DNA from: Hyperoplus lanceolatus | Taxonomy: Eukaryota; Chordata; Actinopteri; Uranoscopiformes; Ammodytidae | DNA length: 64,000 nucleotides | Direction of reading: 5' to 3' | NCBI GenBank assembly: GCA_026929865.2 | Contig: CM049403.1 | Coordinates: 4,519,501-4,583,500 of the forward strand | In this document: positions 1 to 21,436 of the stretch, piece by piece | How the letters are laid out: the number at the start of each line of letters is the position of its first letter | Position numbering within the stretch: the first letter of the stretch is position 1 | Translations under genes and position numbers: made by a program | Notes under the pieces: generated by a model | The model's input: the letters and a program-made list of their open reading frames with translations, nothing else | Database searches by the model: none | What the model was told of the DNA's origin: nothing

Positions 1-857
1 AAAGGACAACATAGACTTTGTACTTTGTAGTCCTTCTTCAAGCATTAGAACAAGACACTCAAGGGCAAAACAACTTGGCCTTTGATTTCAGCGCCGACCG
101 TCAAACCTCACAACAACCAGCTCGTACATGACTTTACATTGGTAAACATCCCCAGCTGAGCCCCCGACATCACCTCAGTCTGAGAACTGTGACCCAGTCG
201 CTCCAAAATTTGAAGAGACATCTCAACATATAACACACTGATAAGAGCAGCAATGTTTAGCATTCTTCCAATTCTTCACGTATAGTGTAAGAAATTAGTT
301 TGAAATGTGGGCGCTCCTCTGCCGGTAAAGATCATTGAACAAGCAACCACCAGTGGTGCAGCGTCCAGCAGAGAAAGACTGTGCAGCTTAGTGTGAAATA
401 GGACAGTGATGCTGAAGAAAAAGCAAAAAAAAATTCACTTATTCACTTTTTCATGGCTGAGTAAATGTTTTAGAAAGAACTCAGAGCCAACATCTGCTGC
501 AATAATTAGATTAAAGCGGTCCCATCCATCCTGACTGAGAGTGGAGCAGAGCGTCTCAGCAGTCTGAGAAGAGGATTGCATTAACCCACCTGGAGGCTAC
601 ATTCTGTGCAGAGCTACAAGCAGACATAATCATTCTCTAAATGGAGCCTGAAGGCAGACTTTACTTTGCTTCTCCTTCACCAGCAGCAGCACCCAGCCTC
701 AGCAAACATTGGAGTGGTGGGAGGAACGGATGCTAGGCTACCAGAATGGCCAGGGGGAGCCAAAGAGACATCAGTTTGTTCATGTAATTGAATCAGTTGG
801 TGGAGCGCTGCTGTGAATAATCACAGAAAAACCCACATACATTTGACCAAATTCGCA
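1..857. other. Non-coding stretch at left edge
   Basis: I see no open reading frame with a recognisable domain, no splice-bounded exon and no clear repeat structure here. It may be intergenic or an intron or UTR of a gene that lies to the left. Confidence 0.4.
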
Positions 858-1387
858 TTAAAGGAATAGTTTGAAATTTGGGGATATTTACACAATCATG
901 TTGTTGTGGAGAGTTATGTAAAAATGTTAATACCACACACTTGTTTGCACAGTAAATTTGAAGCTACAGACAGCCGCCACTTAAATGTGAGTAATTAGTG
1001 CGGCGCTAACAGAGTTTTCTTGTAGCCTCTAGAGTCTAGACAAAGCCAGGCTAGCGTTTCCCTCTGTCTCTAGTATTTGGGCTATAAGCTAAGCTAGCTG
1101 GCAGCTGGTGCTGGCTATCAATTGGTACCAATCTTTTCATCTTACTTGTGCCAAGAAATCAAATAAACGTATTTCCCAATAGTATCAAACTATTCCAACT
1201 ATGCAAATATAGTAAACTTTGGTTTTAATGATCATTCCTAGCACTGTTCAAGGTTTGTTTACTCTGTACACAAAGTTTTTTTCAAGCCAAGGCTGCTATC
1301 AATAGCTTTATATTTACTGCACAGCCATGATATGAGAGGTATCAAGCTAACAAACATCTTTCCCAAAATGTCAAACTCTTCTTTTAA
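858..1387. repeat. Degraded fish MITE with inverted ends
   Basis: The left end reads TTAAAGGAATAGTTTGAAAT. At 1175-1198 the inverted counterpart appears (ATTTCCCA..., then TCAAACTATTCC), so the core element is about 858-1203. The interior contains the GCTATAAGCTAAGCTAGCTGG type of text seen in this common teleost repeat. A second decayed copy of the same right end (CCCAAAATGTCAAACTCTTC) lies at about 1360-1387, suggesting duplication or nesting. Family naming is from memory of fish repeats; the inverted ends are seen directly. Confidence 0.6.
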
Positions 1388-4068
1388 TAGTGTGTTTTCT
1401 ACCCTTTCAGAAACTATTATCAATCACTGGGAAATAGACGCTATATTGTGCTTTCAACCAAATTCACACCTCACATCTTTCTTCTCGGGTGGTTGGAGCT
1501 GCTATGGTGAACTAACAGAGGCTGCATGTGCAATGCATTTATTCAACCTATTTTTTCCTTTTTCTTTTCTATTAATGGCTGGTATTCCTCTTCTGGGGCG
1601 ACTGGAAGCCGAATATCGGCCACGTTGATGTGACAGAGCAGTAAAGTGTGATTTATGTTTCAAAGGTCTAATTGGCGGCATTTCCTCTGTCTCCAGGTTG
1701 CACTAGTCAGATTTCTGACATATCTGAAAACCTTGGGAGATATATACTTGGCCTTAAACGGCACTGGCTGCTCTCAGACCATTCATCTCTGTCTTAACAC
1801 TACCACTGAATACAGAGCAGAGCGGCTTCCGTGGCTAACTCTATTTCTCTTCGGAGATATCGATTTACGCACTCCAGCAGAAGAACAATGTCTTGATGGA
1901 TTTTCTTTCTCTCTTTCTTTTTATGGAGAAAAAAACAATAAAAGGGTTATAGATGCTTAGGAGCTGCTCATATAACTTAACACCAAGCTATATTTTTTTC
2001 CAGACATTTTATCATAAAATGCAAATCTAGGCCTATATATCAGCTATAAAATGTTATGAACCGTAATTTGAGACGGTAATCATTTCTACTTTTTTTTAAT
2101 ATAAAGTAGATTTTGACTACATTGTATTTAGCCTCACTATGGGGATGTGGCTCAACAGAGTTCAATGATTGCTCTCAAATGTCTATGAAACCTCCAATCT
2201 GGTACAGACATTCCTCTTTGAGTATTCCTTAAATTTTCATCTAGTGCCATCATCAGTTTAACATTTCTATTTCTCCAGTATAGGCTACTTTGGTTTATGG
2301 CCACCAGGCTATGTACTGTATCTGCAGAACACCTCTGCTGTTATTGTGTTTAGTTTAGTGCTAATTAGCTAATGGTAGCATGCTAACACACTAACACTGT
2401 AGTAAACCTGCTAAGCATTATTGTAATAGAATAACTCAGTACGAAAATCAAAAAAGCTAGCATAAACGTTTTCTCTGTTCTCTCCGTGAAATACTGACTT
2501 TTAATTTGATTGAAGGTTCTGTTTAAAATTTGCGGCGCTGTAAAATCCAATGTCGGGCCTATAGGCCTATACATTTTGAGCGCTCCACTAACAATAAAAT
2601 GATTTAAATTTGCTATTGATTCTCTTTTTTAACACGCCTCTCAACCTTTCATGATTTATTGTTTTGCACTCGCTTACTCATAATACGTTTCAATTCCCAC
2701 CTGAGTGACCTCCTGTAAACATCATCAGTGTGACTCCTGCGCACCCCCCCCCCCCCCCCCCCCCCCCCCTCCATCCATCCCCAAATTATCCACACTTCTG
2801 TCATTGCCGTGTTATGCAAACACGAAGCACATGGCCCCTTCATAAATCTCCCCCCGCGATGTCGTCTGGTGTTGGGGAATTATCCCAAACGCAGCGAGAA
2901 AAACAAGCAAAGCCTTTTAGCTGTCGAGGCTAAAACATTGATTGGATTTGCTTCCTTAAAAGGGGGGAGGGGGGGGGGGTTATAGATGCACGGCCGCGCC
3001 TTCTCCTGAGAGCGATATTAGTTTCCCTCTCTAAGGAGGAAAGGATACTGTCTGAGCAAAGGCGTGAAGAATTGGCTCCAGATCCAGCAGCAGGAGCTCT
3101 GGCTGGGGCCCCTTTTAGTCAATGTATGACATGTTATTAAAGGGAGAGAAAGTTGTTACAGGACTGTTTCTCTTGAAGGGAACCCAAAGCTATCCAGTTC
3201 TGTGGTTCGAAAGGAAGAAGAAGAAAAACCTGTTTTACTCGCAGCTCCCCCGAGCAAACGAGACAGCTGACGACACTAAACCCTGGTCCCCCAGTCTCTC
3301 AGCCTCTCCTATGCCTTTCTCCTGGGTTTTTTTTTTTATCCCTCTGCACGCTCTCTTCAGTTGCTACACCTCAGCTGAGACTCAAGTTCACACACACACA
3401 CACACACACACCCCACGGTTTCACACTAGAACAGTTTGTACTGTGTGTTCAAGCTGGAGTTTTTTTTTCATCTTCAACTGCATTTTTTCTGTTTTGCATG
3501 CATGTGGTATGCAAAGTATTGATCGTGTACCAATTGTTGAGGTTGTATTTTATTTAGCTTCTGTTATCTATACATGTATTTGGTGATAAGCTGCCATTGC
3601 TGTGTTTGCACTACACTCTGTGATGTCAGCAGTTTTCTCTCTCTCGCTGCATTACACCTTAATGAAGGTGTAACATCTGCTTCCCGAATTATGCCTGCCT
3701 GGTCAAATGTAAAATAATGCCTCTATTCCTGTAACTGTGTGACATAAGACATAAGTGGGAAATCTACTTTTAAAGTGCTTTAACTTTTGATATATTAAGA
3801 AAAAAACATTCTGATAATACTTTAACTTTGATAATATTTTGAATGTGTGTGTGTGTATGTGTGCGGGCATGTGTGTGTGTGTGCATGCGTGTCCGTGTGT
3901 GTTATCCCTTGGTGGATGATAGTTTGCCTTTTCCCAGCTGACCGACTGAAGCATCTGTGGAACATAAAGTTTTTCTCGGCCACAATCTCAACTGTACACT
4001 GATAAAGACATTTAAGTTGCACAGGTTCCATGTGACCTGTGGTTGGGTTGACAGACAGACTGAGGAAG
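1388..4068. other. Non-coding region upstream of elastase gene
   Basis: No credible gene is seen. It holds a pure C tract at about 2744-2769, a G-rich run near 2961-2980, a short (CA)n at 3390-3412 and a (GT)-rich patch at 3845-3900. About 2340-2410 carries GTAGCATGCTAACACACTAACA text, which resembles a dispersed teleost repeat also seen near 18905-18960. The reading frames across the C tract and CA runs are low-complexity artefacts. Confidence 0.5.
3929..3940 (+). promoter_or_regulatory. Possible PTF1-like acinar enhancer motif
   Basis: TTTTCCCA (3929-3936) overlaps an E-box CAGCTG (3935-3940) about 130 bp upstream of the TATA box of the elastase gene. Pancreatic protease promoters usually carry an E-box paired with a TTTCCC box bound by PTF1, normally spaced one helical turn apart; here they overlap, so this is only a weak match. 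Another E-box (CATGTG) lies at 4029-4034 inside a short inverted repeat ACAGGT...ACCTGT at 4021-4040. Confidence 0.25.
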
Positions 4069-4074
4069 TATAAG
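4069..4074 (+). promoter_or_regulatory. TATA box of elastase gene
   Basis: TATAAG lies 65 bp upstream of the start codon. A TSS about 30 bp downstream (near 4098) would give a 5' UTR of roughly 35 nt, as is usual for pancreatic serine protease genes. No experimental TSS is available, so the position of the TSS is inferred. Confidence 0.55.
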
Positions 4075-4133
4075 AGAGCCGACCTCCGCTGAAAGTGAGA
4101 GGAGTCTGTGTGTTCTTTCTACAGGCTGACACC

Positions 4134-7100
4134 ATGATGCAGGCTCTGGCCCTCCTGCTGCTTCAGGTAGCATATGGTGAGTATAGCACGGCTTAGCTAG
4201 AGAAGTCAAACACGTTGTCAAGGTTGTTACAAACTACTAAATGAATGGCAGCTACACAATCTAGTGTTTTTCATTTGTAGTTCTTGGGTGTGGTACACCT
4301 GCCGTCAAGCCCGATGTCAACAGGGTGGTGAATGGAGAGGATGCTCGCCCCCATAGCTGGCCCTGGCAGGTATACGGCAGTGCTCAGACACTATACTTTT
4401 CTATTTATTGTAGATTTTATTTTTTTAACCGCTCTTGCTTCTTTCTCAGATCTCCCTACAGATTAAGCATGGCAGCCGTTATCATCACACCTGTGGAGGG
4501 ACTCTGGTGGCTCCTCGCTGGGTGCTGACCGCCGGACACTGCATCTGGTGAGCATAACAATAAGACTGTGTGATTCAGGCTGATAACAGGAAAGATATTT
4601 TTTTAAAGGTGCTACGAGGATTTTTTATATATTTCTGAAACCGTCTCATTTAGCCTCTGATGATCATGAATTAGGGGAACACGGTTGGTTGGCACACTTT
4701 TTAGTGTAGTGTGAATTGCTCATCACCAAAATATCTTTCAATAGTCATTCCTACATTAAATTGAAGCTTAAGGTGTTGGATTGAAATGCGTATCCCGCTC
4801 ATTTTCCAACTTATTGTAATAAAGAAGTGAATAACCATCAAAGACACCCTGACACATTGTGACAACCAACCCCATCAGGGACGGTTGTCACACTCTATGG
4901 AGTTGTTTGTCACAATGTTATCTTAATGGGAAAATCTTAAAAAGAAGGCAAGAAGGCAGAACTCAATTTGAACGTTTAATTGCATTGTCAAGTTGACAAA
5001 TAGGCCTACATAACTTTATGCATCTAAACACAAAATGAGCAAAGAAGACAAACAGGAAACCCATATTAAGAGCAGCCTATGTGATAACATAAAGAACAAA
5101 ACAAATAGGTCTAACAATAATAGCCTACTGAACTAGGCTACACACATTCACTATCTGAGTTAGAGTGATGGCAAATGTAGGGTCTGCTCAATCCAACTAA
5201 GCAGGGCTTGTGTGCCCATTGGTTGCACATCCAACACTTCTCCCTAACCTCCCCTAAACGGCTGCTGGAAAACATTTCAATACTAACCAAACAAAAACCA
5301 TCCTCTTCATCTGATGAAGACTCCTCCTCCTGTCTCTTTCTCTTCTGTTTCTTCTTCCCCAGCTGGGGTGGAGTGCACTGTGGTGCAGAAGCCTTGGCAG
5401 CTGGTCTACATTGGGATGCACTGGGTCGTTTCGATTTGTTTCCCTTTTTCACTTTTGCATGCTAGCTGCCTTTTCGTGCTATATGCTCTCCTTCTCTGGG
5501 GTGTCACTGAGGATACAGCTTGACATTTTATTTCGTTATTGGGTTCCTTTCCTGGCTGCAGCCTTTGGATAAAATGTGACAACCAACCCCAAAGAGAATG
5601 TGACGACCAACCCCAAATGGAATTTCTTGCTAGCATCAAGGCTTACAACCATCTAACAACTAGCTAGCAAGCTCACAACAATCTAACTATAGCTTTCCCT
5701 TCACACTTTACAGGATAAGAAGTGGTTTGTTATAAACCCATTGTGTAAAAGCCTATAAAGAAAATAGGACTGTGTAGGTGATCTCTGATGCCAATTCTGG
5801 ACATTTCCATACCAAAATTTCAGAGACAGCACCTCCTGGTGCGGAGATATAATGTATGTGACAACCAACCCGTGTGACAACTAACCCTGTTCTCCCCTAC
5901 ATGCAACAGTAAACGAGACCATCAGTTTAAAGAATGCAATGTTTCTATAGTTTTTCTTAATGCTTTCTTTGTGATGGGTACGCTCAATCAGAAACAACAG
6001 CTGGCGTGGTAAAAACAATACCACTTTTGTCCAAAGGGGGTGCAAGATTTGACACAAACTGAAAGTTCCTCGGAGCACACAGAAATAATGCCAACAGGCA
6101 AATGAGACCTTAGGAGTGTATAACTATACAGTACTATGACTGAGGCAAAATATCAGGGAAATGAAATGTGAAAAAATAGAAACTACAGTGATTGTCCTAC
6201 AGGCCTGGAGATATTCACCGTGTGGTCATGGGAGAGCACAGCATGAGCCAACAGGAGGGCACTGAACAGACCAGAGAAGTGATGCGCATCGTGGTCCACC
6301 CAGACTGGGATATTGACCGTGTGGCTGACGGGTGAGTGTGTTTATTTTCCTATTACCAATGGGTATAGGCTCCTACCAGGAACCTTTAAATGTTTATGAA
6401 ACAATCTTATCATCTCTGAGTCTCTAATGATCACAAAGGACATTTAACAGCAAACGAGACCATCAGTGAAAACAATGCTATTTTGTATCTAGTTTTTATT
6501 AATGCCAGATTTCCCAGGAACTTACAAATGATTTTAAAAATCTATACTGAAAAACTAGGCAACACTTTACAATAAGGGTACACAAAAAGTGAGTAGTTAC
6601 TGAGGAACGAATGGTTAGTTAATGAGTAGGTACTGCATTAATGTAATACAAGCATTAGGTAATGGTTAGGTAATTATGAGTTAATAAGGTAGTCCCCCCC
6701 CCCCCCTTGGACTTCACATTTTATAAAATGAGAGGCCAGACACGGGATGATCATCTTATTTTTTAATGATATTCACAACATATACATTCACATCCAAAGT
6801 ATATTCTGTAATGCTGAAGGTTTATCGGCTGTGCTCCAATCAGTCTCTCAGTATCTGCTCATTAACTTTTCTCATTACCTAATGCTTTATTAATACAGTA
6901 TCTCCCTGTCTGTTTACCAGTAACTAATCAAAAGTGCTTGAATCACAGTCTCTCAGTACCTACTCATTAACTAACCATTCGTTTGTCAGTAACTACTCAC
7001 TTTTGGTGTACCCGAATACTAACTACCTTCTTACAGCAACGATCTGGCTCTGCTCAAACTGGACAAGAGCCCCATCATGACGGACAGTGTGGGCGTGGCT

Positions 7101-8561
7101 TGTCTTCCAGAGGCCGGAGACATCCTGGCTCATGGGACACCGTGTTACATCTCCGGCTGGGGCAACCTTTACAGTAATGTCACTGTGTCCTCATCTGTCA
7201 TCCAATCACTACAGGCCTTCATCTGTCTAGAACATGAGTATTAGATTTAGGCTAGTAGTATTTTTTTTTTAATTATGTACTTTTACTAGCAACAGAGTCT
7301 ATCAGCTTTTGAAATGGTCAGTGTATTTTAGCTCCACCCACCACTGCAAATGATGCAAAGTATTTGGGCTTGTCTAGTATTGCTGCTGACTAACTAGTGA
7401 AGCAATTCAAAGGTAACACTTTACAATAAGGGTACATTAATGAACTGTTATTTAATGCTTGGTTAATGATATTAATGGTTAGTTAATGCGTAGTAAATGC
7501 ATTAGCAAACTGTTAATTAATGTTACCTCATTGTCAAGTGTCACCAATTTAAATCATTCTGAGTAATACCTGATGAGTAGTTACAACTCTCTGCCTTGTA
7601 TCTATGATGTATTCATGTGTCATTGAGCAGCTGTACCCTGTCTGTGTGTTTTCTCAGCCCATGGTCCCATGCCTGATGTGCTGCAGCAGGCCTTGCTGCC
7701 TGTGGTGGAGCACAGCGTGTGCAGTCGCAGCGACTGGTGGGGCATCAACGCCAAGAGCACCATGCTTTGCGCGGGAGGGGACGTCGTATCCGGATGCAAT
7801 GTGCGTGAGGCAGCCAGCAAAACTATTACACAGCAACTTGTATCTGTCTGATCTGAACGGCCTGTCATAGACTTTTACACTGTGCTCCTGTGTCAAATCA
7901 AATCAAATCAAATCAGTTTTATATGTATAGCCCAATATCACAAATAGACATTTGCCTCAGTGGGCTTTACATGTTATACAGTACGACACCCTGCCCTTAC
8001 ACCCTTAGCTCGGCTGAGAAAAAACTCCCACGAAAAAACCCTTTATCGGGATTAAAAAAAAATTTAATTTCAGGGAGAGTAGACAAGAGTAAGGGATCCC
8101 TCTCCCAAGACGGACATCCTGCAATAGATGTCATAAGTAGAGAAAGATCACGAATTAATTCAATCATTCAACAGATGTTTACATGGTAATACATGGTAAT
8201 ACTGTGTCTCTCTCAGGGGGACTCTGGTGGCCCTCTGAACTGTTTGGCTAAGGATGGCAGGTGGTACGTGCAGGGAGTGACCAGCTTTGTCTCCTCCAAG
8301 ACCTGCAATGAAGTGAAGAAGCCCACCGTCTTCACCCGCACCTCTGCCTTCACCCAGTGGCTCAGTGAAGTAAGTTTGACGATAGACTTGCTCGAAAATG
8401 AACCATACCAGCACCTCACACTGGCATGCTTCTGTCTGTCTGTCTGTCTGTGTGTAGCGACACAGAAATGTACAGAGAAACTCAAATGTCACTGATAAAC
8501 AATACACGTCATGTACAAATAATAAGTCATATTTTCTCTTCAGGTCATGCTGAAATACTGA
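4134..8561 (+). CDS. ela3l: Chymotrypsin-like elastase 3 family protease (8 exons)
   Basis: Secreted pancreatic serine protease zymogen of family S1A. Exons: 4134-4176, 4281-4369, 4450-4547, 6203-6331, 7037-7173, 7658-7800, 8217-8369, 8544-8561; all joins are GT..AG and keep frame, giving 810 nt or 269 aa, close to human CELA3 (270). The start [15 protein letters not shown] is a signal peptide. Activation would cleave R29|VVNGED. The triad is His74 (TAGHC), Asp122 (NDLALL) and Ser216 (GDSGGP). CGWDG-type features are absent, and segments such as [19 protein letters not shown], the NWWG-like [19 protein letters not shown] and [11 protein letters not shown] point to the elastase-3 branch rather than CELA1/2. 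The residue at chymotrypsin position 189 is Ser210. Introns 3, 4, 5 and 6 carry transposon insertions. The last exon codes only VMLKY. I am confident of the family; orthology to a named fish paralog is inferred. Confidence 0.93.
4674..5897 (-). mobile_element. Internally decayed TA-target DNA transposon, pogo/Tigger-like
   Basis: The 1224-bp element has inverted ends GGGGAACACGGTTGGTTGGC and, inverted at the right, GGGGAGAACAGGGTTAGTTG, flanked on both sides by TA. The motif TGTGACAACCAACCCC recurs near both ends (about 4858, 5576, 5598 variant, 5861, 5875 variant) in both orientations, as expected of transposase binding sites. A minus-strand remnant of transposase C-terminus lies at 5138-5452. 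TA target duplication places it in the Tc1/mariner/pogo superfamily; the finer placement is inference. Confidence 0.65.
5138..5452 (-). pseudogene. Transposase C-terminal tail remnant with zinc-finger-like motif
   Basis: This 104-residue frame has a lysine-rich stretch ([10 protein letters not shown]), an acidic run ([10 protein letters not shown]) and then W-M-C-x2-C-x2-WAHKPC...YIC, a PHD/C2H2-like Cys/His pattern of the kind found at the C-terminus of many fish pogo/Tigger-like DDE transposases. No catalytic DDE core is present in the element, so it is a fragment. It lies inside the inverted ends at 4674-5897. The assignment rests on the motif pattern only. Confidence 0.45.
6375..6510 (+). 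repeat. Partial copy of dispersed repeat R1
   Basis: AACAGCAAACGAGACCATCAGTG at about 6446 (split here: AACAGCAAACGAG, ACCATCAGTG) and AGTTTTTATTAATGCC match the right half of the repeat at 5898-5965 closely, and the preceding TTTATGAAACAATCT...CTCTAATGATCA matches its left half. It lies in intron 4 of the elastase gene and lacks the transposon seen in the first copy. Confidence 0.6.
6561..7020. repeat. MITE with ~60-bp inverted repeats abutting exon 5
   Basis: The left arm (6561-6634; AACACTTTACAATAAGGGTA, then GTGAGTAGTTACTGAGG and GGTTAGTTAATGAGTAGG) is matched in inverted orientation by 6947-7015. The outermost CTTATTGTAAAG part is missing at the right end, so the right tip is truncated. 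A C tract splits the interior at 6693-6706. The right end lies only 16 bp before the acceptor AG of elastase exon 5, so the element supplies or borders the branch-point region. Confidence 0.7.
7413..7555 (+). repeat. Second MITE copy of the AACACTTTACAATAAGG family
   Basis: GGTAACACTTTACAATAAGG followed by GGTACATTAATGAACTG and repeated TTAATG words resembles the left arm of the MITE at 6561-7020. It lies in intron 5 of the elastase gene. The right end is not clear. Confidence 0.5.
7893..8135 (+). repeat. Percomorph dispersed repeat (AAATCAAATCA... family)
   Basis: The segment begins with tandem AAATC words, then ATATAGCCCAATATCACAAA-type text (7927-7946), TTTGCCTCAGTGGGCTTTAC, CGACACCCTGCCCTTA, AAAACTCCCACGAAAAAACC and GGGATCCCTCTCCCAAGACG. 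From memory this is a very abundant repeat in percomorph genomes. It lies in intron 6 of the elastase gene. A shorter relative is at 26957-27235. Confidence 0.65.
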
Positions 8562-8649
8562 GGAGCTACCAGACACAAACTGATCAATTGATCAAAGAAG
8601 AATGAGGTCCCAAAAGATACATTATATTTAAATAATTGTCATTCAGCAC

Positions 8650-8655
8650 AATAAA
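8650..8655 (+). terminator. Poly(A) signal of elastase gene
   Basis: AATAAA lies 89 nt after the stop codon at 8559-8561, giving a short 3' UTR typical of pancreatic protease transcripts. Confidence 0.7.
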
Positions 8656-8659
8656 CTTT

Positions 8660-13720
<5,061 letters not shown>

Positions 13721-13738
13721 ACGCTCGCTCGGCGCGGC

Positions 13739-13745
13739 TATAAAA
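13739..13745 (+). promoter_or_regulatory. TATA box of slc34a2
   Basis: TATAAAA lies in a locally GC-rich setting (CTCGGCGCGGC before it). A start near 13770 would begin a non-coding exon that ends with CAACTTCAG|GTGCGT at 13830. This suits the gene, whose coding exon 1 has a clean acceptor just before the start codon. Confidence 0.6.
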
Positions 13746-13769
13746 CCAGCGCTCAGCCTGGACAATGGC

Positions 13770-13830
13770 AACAGGTAACCCAGGTGAAGCCTGCTACTCA
13801 CCACACACCGCTTAGAGCGCTCAACTTCAG
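13770..13830 (+). other. Probable 5' non-coding exon of slc34a2
   Basis: The segment lies just downstream of the TATA box and ends at a good donor (CAG|GTGCGT). The next acceptor is TTTTTTTGTTACAG ending at 14232, eleven bases before the ATG. The upstream limit is estimated from the TATA position. An ATG at 13764 near the predicted start leads into a short frame and is unlikely to be the real start. RNA evidence would settle the exon. Confidence 0.5.
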
Positions 13831-14243
13831 GTGCGTATTCTTCTTTCAGCGCGCTGTTATTCATGTCCACAGTGGCCACATGGGCTCATATCCACACGAG
13901 ATATTAATAATTTGAGAACTTACAGAACGCGAGAGAATGTTCGTGTGTGTGGTGAAACTTAAACATGTAGTTATTTGGTAGGATTTCCATTCAAATAACA
14001 TTGGGAAGACATTGCAGCTATAAGATATTTTCGTTTTTGTGACCACGTTTTGAAGCATATCTTTGTTTTGATTTGACTATTATACAGATTGTTTGCCTTT
14101 CGAAATCATTGCATTGAATAGGTGGACATTTGTTGCTGTTGTTGTAAATAAAATAGTGCATGTAGCCTTTAACAAATAATGAATATTATCTGAGTGGTTT
14201 TACTTATCTATTGTAACTTTTTTTTGTTACAGCCCAGAAAGTC

Positions 14244-19608
<5,365 letters not shown>

Positions 19609-19863
19609 TCTTTTTGAGTCCTCTTGGTATCTTTAAGTGACGCTCAATGCAATAATGTTCATCACCTCTCAGGTTTGAATTCTAGCTATGTTGATGATTC
19701 CTCTATGTGGGATGATAAGCTAAGCACTGTAGATACACACTGTCAATCCAAAACAGCTGTTAAGATGAATAGAAGTGTTGGACATCTTATTATAAACCTG
19801 CTGTTTAAGGGCATGTGACGTTCATTTTATGTTTTATTGTTCAGATTCCATATCTGCTCAGTC

Positions 19864-20231
19864 TTAAAGGTGAAGTCAACCATCCTTATTCAAAACTTTT
19901 TGTCAAAATCAGCAAATTCTGTCTCACTGACTGTCTGTGCTGTGTGCACTGAAAACAATTGTCAGGAGTTTCTACACAGCCCAGGCTCCGTAAACAAGGG
20001 AGATGGACCGTGCCCGCAACATTTCTCCAAACAATTAGCTACAAGAAGCGTTTGTGACATCAGTAGCAACAATGCTATTTGAAAGGTTGTTAGTGACGAC
20101 TGCTGTTGCTAAGCCAAGGCATGTTTGGGGGCGGAGCCTCTGAAGGAGCAGGAAGGGAGAGGTGTATTTGTTTTGGTGGTCAGTTAAAAAAATCAACAAG
20201 CTTTCTTTGGAATAGCTTACTCCAACTTTAA
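19864..20231. repeat. Degraded TTAA MITE inside slc34a2 3' UTR
   Basis: The left end TTAAAGGTGAAGTCAAC and right end GCTTACTCCAACTTTAA are imperfect inverted repeats. The segment lies between the stop codon (19606-19608) and the poly(A) signal (20359), so it would be transcribed as part of the 3' UTR. It contains a short GGCGGAGCCTC segment. Confidence 0.5.
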
Positions 20232-20358
20232 CAATGGATGAGTACAAACAAATTTTTATATTTTTATATTATATGCGTATGACCTTTGGTTTTTATTCTC
20301 AGCCTTGAACATGATGTAGCAAATTATATGTCTGTGACTCTATAATATCTGTACATAA

Positions 20359-20364
20359 AATAAA
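20359..20364 (+). terminator. Poly(A) signal of slc34a2
   Basis: AATAAA lies 751 nt after the stop codon, followed by T-rich and GT-rich sequence (TTCAGTGTATTGTCAC). This gives a 3' UTR of about 0.77 kb. Confidence 0.6.
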
Positions 20365-20594
20365 TGTACATTTTTAAAGTTCAGTGTATTGTCACTTTTT
20401 TTCATCAGGTTCCACCACTTTTACTGCAGACGACACAGGCTTGTTATGAATGGAATTATTTAGCGATACTGATGCGTCATATTGCAGTAATCAGAGTTCA
20501 TTAGCTATGCCACTCACATAATGCTGGTCATGCACATGCTTCATATGAGAACAGAAGGTTCACCTGTTGAGTGTGCTCAAAGAAAATTGCTTCA

Positions 20595-20767
<173 letters not shown>

Positions 20768-20769
20768 AT

Positions 20770-20880
20770 TCATTACTTTTTTCATGTTTTATTTGACAGT
20801 GTGGAAGAGACAGAGAAGAAATGGGATATAGAGAGATTGTATGCTTTCTAACCACCACACCACAGGAGCGCCCTGGATAG
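20770..20880 (-). repeat. Possible SINE-derived fragment beside microsatellite
   Basis: Read on the minus strand the segment begins GGCGCTCCTGTGGTGTGGTGG, broken here as GGCGCTCCTG and TGGTGTGGTGG, and ends in pyrimidine-rich text followed by the microsatellite. Tetranucleotide arrays often grow from SINE tails in fish. The match is to a general SINE layout and is weak. Confidence 0.3.
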
Positions 20881-21436
20881 ATTCCTTTCTGATTTCCCTT
20901 TGAACAGTTGAATGTGACTAGAGACTGGAGACACAAAGCAAAGTCTATCAACTCAGTATAAAAACAGCAACATTAACCAGGTAGCTCTCAATTCTTCTAG
21001 CCGAGCAGTTTTTTTGATTTGTGCAAAGAAATACAAATACATGATTGGAGTGGATAGGAACAACAAAGCCCTGTTTGTGATTTGGCATTGAGAGTAAAAA
21101 TGAAACCATTAAGGGCAGAGACAACTAAAAGGGTATTGACTAAACCTTATGCATCAAAAGGCAGTAATAAGCTTTTTTTATTTTTTTTGCATAAAACGAT
21201 TTACGAAATGAGTGATTCACATTACCCTACGGACGGGCCATGGGCTCATGGGTAATGAAGCAGAGCCCCGCGCGATGTGTCTAACATTAGCAAATAATTG
21301 ACTCATTTGCTACCGTAAGGTTTTTGGATCGCTTTGTAACAATAACTAGGCCTGAGGCTTAAAAATGCAACACCTCAACACCATCAACGATAATAATAAA
21401 AACCTATTATAATTATGTTTAAATGTTTGATCAACC

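Larger units (their letters stand above)
4603..6080 (+). repeat. Dispersed repeat (family R1) split by a transposon
   Basis: The left part (4603-4673, starting TTAAAGGTGCTACGAGGA) and right part (5898-6080, ending AAAGTTCCTCGGAGCAC) are two halves of one repeat with imperfect inverted ends (GTGCT-CGAGGAA). Related copies without the insertion lie at 30529-30775 (minus) and in part at 6375-6510 and 36186-36262. The repeat is interrupted by a TA-flanked DNA transposon at 4674-5897. It sits in intron 3 of the elastase gene. Confidence 0.7.
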
